Of a stretch of DNA of 7,107 bases, positions 1 to 4,728 are shown one piece after another. Position 1 is the first letter of the stretch; each line of letters starts with the position of its first letter. The notes under the pieces are model-generated. The model saw nothing but the letters and a program-made list of their open reading frames with translations. It was not told the DNA's origin and searched no databases. The position numbers were made by a program, and so were the translations under genes. Origin of the DNA: Eubacteriales Family XIII. Incertae Sedis bacterium (GTDB lineage: Bacteria; Bacillota; Clostridia; Peptostreptococcales; Anaerovoracaceae); assembly GCA_031290715.1 (NCBI GenBank), contig JAITNA010000247.1, positions 1 through 7,107 on the forward strand. Reading direction: 5' to 3'.

Positions 1-415
1 CGAAGGCGTGGATCAACGGGTCGTCGACCGCTTCGGCTTTGAGGAGGTTTCGATCGGGGACTTTATCCTCACGGGCGGGGAGCTTCCCGCGATGGTTCTC
101 GTCGATACGGTTTGCCGGCTTGTGCCCGGCGTACTCGGGTCGGAAGCGTCGCACACGGAGGAGTCGATCTACTCCGGCCTGCTCGAATATCCGCAGTACA
201 CGCGGCCGGCATCCTTCGACGGGATGGATGTGCCAGAGGTCCTCATCTCGGGCAATCACCGAAAGATCGAGCTATGGAATTTCGAAAGGGCGCTGCGGCT
301 GACCGCCGAGCGCCGCCCCGATTTGCTGCGCGCCTTTCTGGAAAGCCGCTATGAAAACCTCGACAAACAAAAGAAAAAGATCGTCGGCGAACTCCTGAAA
401 GAACAGCAGGAATAG
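1..415 (+). CDS. trmD: tRNA (guanine(37)-N1)-methyltransferase, 3' part (5' end outside window)
   Basis: TrmD methylates G37 next to the anticodon of several tRNAs with S-adenosylmethionine, which prevents +1 frameshifting; it acts in the cytosol as a homodimer. The frame is open from base 2 (E-G-V-D-Q-R, the family's EGIDQR region) to the TAG at 413-415, so about 137 C-terminal residues of a normally ~240-residue protein are present. Visible family blocks are SIGDFILTGGELPAM (trefoil-knot SAM site), the PGVLGSEASHTEES loop, GLLEYPQYTRP, VPEVLISGNH and the C-terminal helix RRPDLL. The arginine of CRLVPG corresponds to the catalytic-region arginine of E. coli TrmD (Arg154). The position of the proposed general base Asp169 (E. 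coli TED-S) reads Glu here (TEES), which is conservative. The stop codon directly abuts a 91-bp repeat derived from the crotonase gene, so the native downstream neighbour was crotonase. Identification is by family recall and is very secure. Confidence 0.96.
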   Translation, partial: EGVDQRVVDRFGFEEVSIGDFILTGGELPAMVLVDTVCRLVPGVLGSEASHTEESIYSGLLEYPQYTRPASFDGMDVPEVLISGNHRKIELWNFERALRLTAERRPDLLRAFLESRYENLDKQKKKIVGELLKEQQE

Positions 416-506
416 CTCCGTCTGCCTTATTTGCTTGTGAATGCGGCGGCGCGTTTCTCGAGGAATGCCGTCATTCCCTCGATCCGGTCCGCTGACCCGA
501 ACGGCG
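416..506. repeat. 91-bp direct repeat, left copy (flanks abi insertion)
   Basis: By base-by-base reading, 416-506 is identical to 1573-1663 (offset 1157), with no mismatch seen. It starts at the first base after the trmD stop codon and holds 11 bp of intergenic DNA plus the last 26 codons (with stop) of the minus-strand crotonase gene. Identity ends at 507 (T) versus 1664 (C), and on the left at 415 (G) versus 1572 (C). This copy is the broken one, because the crotonase sequence stops at 506. Perfect identity points to a recent event. Confidence 0.95.
427..504 (-). pseudogene. Duplicated 3' remnant of the crotonase gene
   Basis: On the minus strand this reads the last 25 residues and the TAA stop (427-429) of the crotonase whose intact copy lies at 1584-2366. 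It has no start, promoter or upstream coding part, so it is not expected to make protein. It is the scar left when the abi unit entered the trmD/crotonase gap: the intact gene kept its full length and this partial copy was left on the trmD side. Confidence 0.92.
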
Positions 507-538
507 TCGTGACCCGAGCAAAAATTTGCATTTCACGA
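507..538. promoter_or_regulatory. Nested inverted repeats overlapping the cassette -35 box
   Basis: TCGTGA (507-512) is the inverse complement of TCACGA (533-538). Nested inside is GCAAA (518-522), AA, TTTGC (525-529). The two dyads are off-centre by 1 bp. They cover the -35 hexamer at 526-531 and begin exactly at the left border of the inserted DNA. This could be an operator for a repressor or host factor, or a chance feature of AT-rich DNA. Confidence 0.35.
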
Positions 539-554
539 AGAAACCGTCTATAAT
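526..554 (+). promoter_or_regulatory. Sigma-70/sigma-A promoter of the ncRNA-abi unit
   Basis: TTGCAT (526-531) and a perfect TATAAT (549-554) are separated by exactly 17 bp, the optimal spacing for a housekeeping sigma factor. The start of transcription is expected about 7 bases downstream, near 561-562, just before the structured RNA. The promoter lies wholly inside the inserted segment, so the cassette brings its own expression signal. Confidence 0.85.
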
Positions 555-561
555 CGTGATT

Positions 562-631
562 AGTGATCGAGCCGGCGAAACTCGAGATGCCGCCGGCCCA
601 GGGAGTTCATGCGTGGACTCCCTGACTTTTT
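562..631 (+). ncRNA. Candidate AbiF-associated structured RNA (putative RNA antitoxin)
   Basis: The predicted transcript starts near 562 and ends in the U-run at 627-631, about 70 nt. It holds a 7-bp stem GCCGGCG (571-577)/CGCCGGC (591-597) with a 13-nt loop, then the 11-bp terminator hairpin. Loop bases 582-585 (TCGA) can pair with 567-570 (TCGA), which together with 572-577/591-596 makes an H-type pseudoknot possible. There is no start codon with a ribosome site and no sensible ORF inside. A compact, terminated RNA directly upstream of an Abi_2/HEPN gene matches what I recall of published AbiF RNA motifs and of RNA antitoxins paired with HEPN toxins. That the RNA neutralises the protein is inference from this architecture. 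Confidence 0.68.
599..631 (+). terminator. Intrinsic terminator of the ncRNA, between promoter and abi gene
   Basis: Bases 599-609 pair with 614-624: CAGGGAG at the base, ACTCCCTG on the other side, 11 bp with one G-U pair (607/616), closed by a TGCG loop. AC and five T follow (625-631). This is a textbook Rho-independent terminator. It stands 12 bp before the abi start codon, so most transcripts should end as small RNA and only read-through gives abi mRNA. Confidence 0.88.
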
Positions 632-637
632 AGGGAG
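618..637 (+). promoter_or_regulatory. Competing hairpin: terminator arm versus abi ribosome binding site
   Basis: The abi Shine-Dalgarno AGGGAG (632-637) repeats the 5' arm of the terminator (AGGGAG, 600-605). The terminator's 3' arm CTCCCT (618-623) can therefore pair with either one. In read-through mRNA the alternative hairpin 618-623/632-637 (8-nt loop) would hide the ribosome site, and a released small RNA could do the same in trans. The complementarity is seen directly; the switch is inference. Confidence 0.5.
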
Positions 638-643
638 CGGCTA

Positions 644-1561
644 TTGAAAACATTCAGTACCTTTGAGCAGCAGATTGCCCACCTCGAAACCGAAAAGCAT
701 CTTATCTTTTCCGATCTGTCTTTTGCAGCGGAAACACTGATGAGGATCGGCTATTTCGCGTTAATCAGCGGATACAAAGGTGCGTTCAAAAACCCCATGA
801 CCGGGAACTACAAAGATGGCGTACGGTTTGAAGAAATCGTTGTGCTGTACGAGTTCGACGAGCAGTTACGTGAACTGTTTTTCCATTATATACTCCGCAT
901 CGAAAGGCATCTTCGGTCGTTGATTTCCTATTATTTTTGTCAGAAGCACGGTGAACAGCAAGCGGAATACCTGAATGCCGCGAACTTTACGGGCAGCCCG
1001 AAACGCGCAAATAATGTTCGAACGCTGATCAAGATATTGGATCATTTGGCAAACGGCATCAGCGATTATTCTTATATGATTCATCATAGGGGGAAGTACG
1101 GAAATATCCCATTATGGGTGTTGATGAGCGGAGTGACATTCGGATCCTTGGCAAAATTCTATGATTTGGGCGAAACCGATATCCGCACAAAGGTGTCGAA
1201 GCACTTCATCGGGGTCAATGAAACCGAACTTGGGCAGTTCCTGAGCATCCTGACAAAATTCAGAAATGTCTGCGCACACAGCGAGCGGCTGTTTTCATAC
1301 CGAACGCGAAACGCCATCACCGATATGCCGCTTCACGCAAAGATGAGGATTCCGAGAAAAGGCAATCAATACATCTATGGGAAGAAAGATCTTTTCGCTG
1401 TCGTGATTGCGTTTCGGTATCTGTTGCCGAGCGCTGAGTTCAAGACTTTCAAGAATGCGCTTGCAAGGACAATTCGCAAGTATCTGGCAAACACTGCGGC
1501 ATTAACCGAAGCCGAGATGTTCGGCATCATCGGTTTTCCTTCGAACTGGAAGAGCATATGA
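644..1561 (+). CDS. Abi_2 / AbiF-like HEPN abortive-infection protein (putative RNA-guided or RNA-inhibited RNase toxin)
   Basis: This 305-residue protein belongs to the Abi_2 family (AbiD/AbiF type), phage-defence proteins that halt the infected cell. Family marks in order are the N-terminal FEQQIAHLE and LMRIGYFALISGYKGAF block (about 7-48), the FDEQLRELFFHYILRIERHLRS helix (71-92), IPLWVLMSGVTFGSLAKFYDLG (155-176) and KFRNVCAH (205-212). The last gives R207-x4-H212, the R-x4-6-H catalytic motif of HEPN ribonucleases. No membrane segment or signal peptide is seen. The TTG start at 644 is chosen because AGGGAG lies 6 nt upstream and the N-terminus fits the family; a weak start suits a toxin. 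It sits behind its own promoter, a small RNA and a terminator, in DNA poorer in GC than its neighbours, between 91-bp repeats, so horizontal acquisition is likely. The stop is 11 bp from the right repeat and no terminator follows. Family assignment is confident; RNase activity and the toxin role are inferred from motif and context. Confidence 0.92.
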   Translation: MKTFSTFEQQIAHLETEKHLIFSDLSFAAETLMRIGYFALISGYKGAFKNPMTGNYKDGVRFEEIVVLYEFDEQLRELFFHYILRIERHLRSLISYYFCQKHGEQQAEYLNAANFTGSPKRANNVRTLIKILDHLANGISDYSYMIHHRGKYGNIPLWVLMSGVTFGSLAKFYDLGETDIRTKVSKHFIGVNETELGQFLSILTKFRNVCAHSERLFSYRTRNAITDMPLHAKMRIPRKGNQYIYGKKDLFAVVIAFRYLLPSAEFKTFKNALARTIRKYLANTAALTEAEMFGIIGFPSNWKSI

Positions 1562-1572
1562 ATAGTGTTGTC

Positions 1573-1663
1573 CTCCGTCTGCCTTATTTGCTTGTGAATG
1601 CGGCGGCGCGTTTCTCGAGGAATGCCGTCATTCCCTCGATCCGGTCCGCTGACCCGAACGGCG
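1573..1663. repeat. 91-bp direct repeat, right copy (within intact crotonase 3' end)
   Basis: This is the identical partner of 416-506. Bases 1584-1663 are the genuine 3' end of the crotonase gene, and 1573-1583 are the former 11-bp spacer to trmD. Just left of it the cassette ends GAATAG (1560-1565) plus TGTTGTC. GAATAG is also the last six bases of trmD abutting the left copy (410-415), which hints that the original duplication may have been slightly longer and then altered. Confidence 0.95.
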
Positions 1664-2366
1664 CGACCAAGGCTTCCGCTTCAAAGTTCACGCCTGTCGG
1701 AAGGTCCGTGTTAAGGCCGTTGTTGATCGCGGCCTTGGCCGCGGATACGGCGATGGGGGCCTTTGACACGACGAGGGCCGCAAATTTCTCCGCTTCCGCG
1801 AGGAGGTCCTCCGGCGGGAATACTTTTTCAACCAGACCGATCGATTTCGCTTCTTCCGCGCCGATTATCTCCGCGCCGAAGATGAGCAGCTTGGCCATGC
1901 CTTTTCCGACAAGCCGCGGCAATCTCTGTGTGCCGCCGAATCCGGGGATGATGCCGAGCCCGACTTCGGGCTGTCCGAACTTCGCTTTCTCGGAAGCGAA
2001 ACGGATATCACAGGCCATGGCGAGTTCACAGCCGCCGCCCAGCGCAAATCCATTGACGGCGGCGATAACAGGCTTTTCAATCGTTTCGATCTTTTGCATC
2101 ACAGCCTGCCCTTTGATCATGAAAGCCCGGCCGTCAATCACGGACAGCTTGCTCATGGCGGCGATATCCGCCCCGGCCACGAACGCGCGCCCTTCTCCTG
2201 TCAGGATGACGGCTTTCACATCGCCGTCCGTCGCAATCTCATCAAAAATCTCCGACAGCTCCGTCAAAACCTCCGCGTTCAGCGCGTTCAGCGCATCCGG
2301 GCGGTTGATTTTCAAAATGCCGATCCCGTCCTTATTCTCAAACAATAATGTATTATAATTTTTCAT
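1584..2366 (-). CDS. crt: Short-chain enoyl-CoA hydratase / 3-hydroxybutyryl-CoA dehydratase (crotonase)
   Basis: It reversibly hydrates short-chain 2-enoyl-CoA (crotonyl-CoA to 3-hydroxybutyryl-CoA), a step of clostridial butyrate formation or of beta-oxidation in the cytosol. The 260-residue protein has the full crotonase fold length. AFVAGADIAAM (61-71) gives one half of the oxyanion hole, and NGFALGGGCELAMACD (105-120) the other, with catalytic Glu114. FGQPEVGLGIIPGFGGTQRL (130-149) carries the second catalytic Glu134. Both glutamates of true hydratases are present, so it is not a catalytically altered superfamily member. The start at 2366 is chosen because GAGGAGG lies 5-6 nt upstream; a frame-extending ATG at 2414 would add 16 non-conserved residues and lacks such a site. 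Its 3' end was duplicated by the neighbouring insertion but the gene itself is intact. Other butyrate genes are not in the window, so the pathway is inferred from the close resemblance to clostridial Crt. Confidence 0.95.
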   Translation of the reverse strand: MKNYNTLLFENKDGIGILKINRPDALNALNAEVLTELSEIFDEIATDGDVKAVILTGEGRAFVAGADIAAMSKLSVIDGRAFMIKGQAVMQKIETIEKPVIAAVNGFALGGGCELAMACDIRFASEKAKFGQPEVGLGIIPGFGGTQRLPRLVGKGMAKLLIFGAEIIGAEEAKSIGLVEKVFPPEDLLAEAEKFAALVVSKAPIAVSAAKAAINNGLNTDLPTGVNFEAEALVAPFGSADRIEGMTAFLEKRAAAFTSK

Positions 2367-2419
2367 ATCGCCCTCCTCGTTCACCAAGCCCAAATCAAAC
2401 CAACACACGTACAAAAAGC

Positions 2420-2428
2420 ATTATACCA
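2420..2428 (-). promoter_or_regulatory. Extended -10 promoter of crotonase
   Basis: On the minus strand TGGTATAAT gives a perfect TATAAT (2425-2420) preceded by the TGn extended -10 element. The -35 position (about 2448-2443, CTCACC) is poor, as extended -10 promoters tolerate. Transcription would start near 2413 and leave a leader of about 47 nt before the GAGGAGG-ATG. Confidence 0.72.
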
Positions 2429-2472
2429 TACCGCGGCGAACGGGTGAGTATCATTTAATCATGAAGAAGGGG

Positions 2473-2501
2473 TTTCCGCGGCGGCGGATTTAGGGTAAAC
2501 T
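2473..2501 (+). promoter_or_regulatory. Weak candidate promoter for the DUF1538/P-II/surE cluster
   Basis: TTTCCG (2473-2478), 17 bp, TAAACT (2496-2501) is the best-spaced pair ahead of the DUF1538 gene, but the -35 box is a poor match. It lies in the 163-bp divergent gap shared with crotonase, which otherwise shows only two CCGCGGCG copies (2431-2438, 2476-2483) and no clear riboswitch-like structure. Confidence 0.35.
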
Positions 2502-2529
2502 TAAAGCAGTACTGTAAAAGGAGCCCGAT

Positions 2530-4290
2530 TTGAAACACATCCTTTCCGAAAAACTGAAGGAATCGATCCGCTCCCTGCTGCCGATCATCGTCATTGTGCT
2601 TGTGCTCAACTTCACGCTTGCGCCGATGCCGTTCGCCGTGCGCGGGCTGTTTCTCGTCGGGTCGCTCTTCCTCGTGGTCGGCATGGCCCTCTTCACGCTC
2701 GGCTCCGACCTCGCCATGATGCCGATCGGCGAGTACCTCGGGCAATTCCTCAGCCGCTCGCGCAAAATCTGGCTCATCGTGATCGCCAGTCTTCTCATGG
2801 GGACGATGGTCACCATCGCGGAGCCCGACCTGCAGATTCTCGCGCGGCAGGTTCCGAGTGTGCCGACGAACGCGCTGACGATTACGGTGGCGGTGGGCCT
2901 TGGCATTTTTCTTGTAATCGCGATGCTGCGCATTTTATTTCGCATCAGTATGGCGAAACTGCTTTCCGGCTTTTATATCGGTGCGATCATACTGGGTATT
3001 TTCGTCCCGAAAGAGTATTTTGCGGTTTCCTTTGATGCGGGCGGCGTGACGACCGGCCCTTTCGCCATCCCTTTCATTCTGGCGCTCGGCGTCGGCGTGT
3101 CGGCGGTCCGCGGCGGCAAGAGCAGCCGCGACGACAGCTTCGGGCTTGCGGCCCTGTGCAGCATCGGGCCCATCTACGCCGTCATGATTCTCAGCTTCTT
3201 CTATGAGCCGATGGCCTCCGACCTGCGGCCCGCCGAGATCACGGAGGTGTCGACCGTCGGGCAGCTTTTTCAAGTGTTCATCCACGCGCTGCCGGAGTAT
3301 ATGCTTGAGATCGGATTGGCGGTTGCCCCCCTGATCGTACTGTTCCTCATCTTCCAATTCGCGGCGCTGAAGCTGCCGAAGAATACGCTCTTCAAGATCG
3401 GGTTTGGCCTTGTTTATACTTATTTTGGCCTTGTAATTTTTCTCACAGGGGTCAGCGTCGGTTTCATGCCGGCCGGTGCGTTCATTGGGGATTATCTCGG
3501 TTCGATGGAGATTCGGTGGATCCTCGTGCCGCTCGGCGCGGTCATGGGGTATTTCATCGTGCTTGCGGAGCCCGCCGTTCACGTCCTCGTCGAGGAAGTC
3601 GAAAACCTGACGGGCGGCGCGATTTCCAAGTCCGTCATGACGCGGGCCTTTTCGATCAGCATCGCGATTTCCGTTGCGTTGGCGATGCTGCGCGTGCTGA
3701 CCGGTATCAGCATGTGGTGGCTCATCGTGCCGGGCTACGGCCTTGCCATCGTGCTGACAAGGTTCTCGCCGCGCATTTTCACGGCGGTGGCCTTTGACTC
3801 CGGCGCCGTCGCGTCGGGGCCGATGACGGCGACCTTCCTGCTGCCTTTCACGATGGGCGTGTGCGAAGCCGCGGGCGGCAACATTATGATGGACGCTTTC
3901 GGCGTCGTCGCCTTGGTCGCCATGACGCCGCTGTTCACGGTGCAGGCGGTCGGCCTTGTTTACAAACGCAAGCTCAAAGAAACGGCCGCCGAAGAAACCG
4001 GCGCGATTGAAAACATTACGCAGCAATTTGAGGAGCACAAAATCACGGAGCGTTGGGGGAGCGCGGAGTATTCGGATGAGTCGAGCCGCTACGACGCCGA
4101 CGTCGACATGGACTACGCGGCCAGTCCCGAGTGGGCCGAGGAGGTCATCAGCGACGCGGCCAAGCGCCGGATCGCGGATGACAACGACTACATCGACTTC
4201 GACGACTACGAGTATGAACATTTTCAGTCGTATGTAACGGCGCAGGATTTTGATGTGAACGCAGATGTGAATCCGGGAGGGGCAGGATGA
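2530..4290 (+). CDS. Fused two-repeat DUF1538 membrane protein, putative Na+(K+)/H+ antiporter (UmpAB-like)
   Basis: DUF1538 proteins are polytopic membrane proteins; a two-subunit pair, UmpA/UmpB from Halomonas, has been reported as a Na+(Li+,K+)/H+ antiporter. Here both units are fused in 586 residues. Repeat signatures recur about 250 residues apart: AEPDLQIL (97-104) and AEPAVHVL (346-353); SFDAGGVTTGP (167-177) and AFDSGAVASGP (421-431), each followed by a hydrophobic stretch and a cytosolic-type loop (GGKSSRDDSFG, 195-205; AAGGNIMMDAFG, 447-458). Roughly 14 hydrophobic segments span about 15-476. Residues 481-586 form a hydrophilic, strongly acidic tail rich in Asp, Glu and Tyr, with no known domain. 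The TTG start is chosen because AAAGGAG (2517-2523) lies 6 nt upstream. Its TGA overlaps the ATG of a P-II-like gene (ATGA, 4287-4290), so the two are translationally coupled. Family membership is secure; ion specificity and P-II control are inference. Confidence 0.88.
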   Translation: MKHILSEKLKESIRSLLPIIVIVLVLNFTLAPMPFAVRGLFLVGSLFLVVGMALFTLGSDLAMMPIGEYLGQFLSRSRKIWLIVIASLLMGTMVTIAEPDLQILARQVPSVPTNALTITVAVGLGIFLVIAMLRILFRISMAKLLSGFYIGAIILGIFVPKEYFAVSFDAGGVTTGPFAIPFILALGVGVSAVRGGKSSRDDSFGLAALCSIGPIYAVMILSFFYEPMASDLRPAEITEVSTVGQLFQVFIHALPEYMLEIGLAVAPLIVLFLIFQFAALKLPKNTLFKIGFGLVYTYFGLVIFLTGVSVGFMPAGAFIGDYLGSMEIRWILVPLGAVMGYFIVLAEPAVHVLVEEVENLTGGAISKSVMTRAFSISIAISVALAMLRVLTGISMWWLIVPGYGLAIVLTRFSPRIFTAVAFDSGAVASGPMTATFLLPFTMGVCEAAGGNIMMDAFGVVALVAMTPLFTVQAVGLVYKRKLKETAAEETGAIENITQQFEEHKITERWGSAEYSDESSRYDADVDMDYAASPEWAEEVISDAAKRRIADDNDYIDFDDYEYEHFQSYVTAQDFDVNADVNPGGAG

Positions 4291-4664
4291 ATATGGATAT
4301 GGGAATGGCTGGAAACCGGGGTTTCGACCGCATTAATCTGATGATGACGATCGCGCGCAGGGGCGTCGGCGACAGCGTGATCGAGGATTTGCGCGGGATG
4401 GGCGTGACCTACAATATGGTCTGCGTCGGGGAGAGCATGGGCGGCCTTGGCCTTGCCGACTACATGGGCTTTGAAGACGACGAGTTCGACATCATCCTGA
4501 GTGTCGTGACGGACGGGAAAGCGGACCGGGCCATTGCCCTGATCGAATACGGCTATTCGGAAATCGCGGACGGCGGCGCGGTGGCGGCGCTTATGCCGAT
4601 CACGGGCGTGAGCGGCCCGCTTGTGCTTGAATATATTGCCGGCCCGCCGCCGGGCGGGGGATGA
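4287..4664 (+). CDS. Divergent P-II-like protein 1
   Basis: The 125-residue protein has a P-II-like beta-alpha-beta pattern: FDRINLMMTIARRGVGDSVIEDLRGMGVTYN (strand, helix, strand), then a short GES-MGG-LGLADYMGF stretch where classical GlnB/GlnK carry the long T-loop, then DEFDIILSVVTDGKADRAIALIEYG (second strand-helix) and a final PITGVSG. There is no T-loop tyrosine for uridylylation and no KGFGRQKGH-type motif, so any signalling differs from the GlnD system. The start at 4287 overlaps the DUF1538 stop and is served by GGGAGGGG (4275-4282); four in-frame ATGs occur in the first seven codons, an odd N-terminus (MNMDMGM). The C-terminus is Gly/Pro-rich. It pairs with the following P-II-like gene and probably acts with it as sensor for the transporter. 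The P-II assignment rests partly on the neighbour, which resembles the family more clearly. Confidence 0.75.
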   Translation: MNMDMGMAGNRGFDRINLMMTIARRGVGDSVIEDLRGMGVTYNMVCVGESMGGLGLADYMGFEDDEFDIILSVVTDGKADRAIALIEYGYSEIADGGAVAALMPITGVSGPLVLEYIAGPPPGGG

Positions 4665-4728
4665 GGGGCGCGGCGCGGGGAATGCGCAAGCGTTGAACAA
4701 TCATGACAGAGCGGAAATGAGGAAAGAC

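Larger units (their letters stand above)
507..1572 (+). mobile_element. Inserted defence cassette (ncRNA + AbiF-like gene) between 91-bp repeats
   Basis: The 1066 bp between the two perfect repeats are unrelated to either flank, are clearly more AT-rich than trmD, crotonase or the downstream cluster, and hold only a promoter, a small structured RNA with terminator and one abi gene. There is no transposase, integrase, reverse transcriptase or terminal inverted repeat. Removing one repeat copy plus this segment (1157 bp) restores an intact trmD-11 bp-crotonase convergent junction, so the segment is inferred to be an insertion excisable by recombination between the repeats. A 91-bp duplication is too long for an ordinary transposon target-site duplication. 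Integration of a circle carrying the crotonase 3' end, or repair-associated template switching, are alternatives that cannot be told apart here. Confidence 0.75.

Noticed and set aside
416..1663. CRISPR-like or IS-type explanation of the repeats
   Set aside because: Only two copies of 91 bp around a 1066-bp unit, no terminal inverted repeats and no transposase; neither a CRISPR array nor a standard insertion sequence.
1558..2358. 266-codon plus-strand frame opposite crotonase
   Set aside because: Ser/Pro/Ala-rich antisense shadow; crotonase on the minus strand has both catalytic glutamates and a strong ribosome site.
2354..2359. Plus-strand TATAAT in the crotonase start region
   Set aside because: Lies in coding sequence, has no good -35, and is too far (about 170 bp) from the DUF1538 start to prefer over chance.
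2367..2414. 16-residue N-terminal extension of crotonase (ATG at 2414)
   Set aside because: GAGGAGG is placed properly for the ATG at 2366, and the extension lies in the expected 5' leader downstream of the extended -10.
2935..4221. 428-codon minus-strand open frame opposite the DUF1538 gene
   Set aside because: The Arg/His/Asp-rich, low-complexity translation is typical of the antisense frame of a GC-rich gene; it has no ribosome site or recognisable domain, while the plus strand encodes a clear membrane protein.
4621..4728. 36-residue N-terminal extension of P-II protein 2 (ATG at 4621)
   Set aside because: Would overlap P-II 1 and its translation is arginine/glycine-rich and unlike the family; GAGGA is well placed for ATG 4729.
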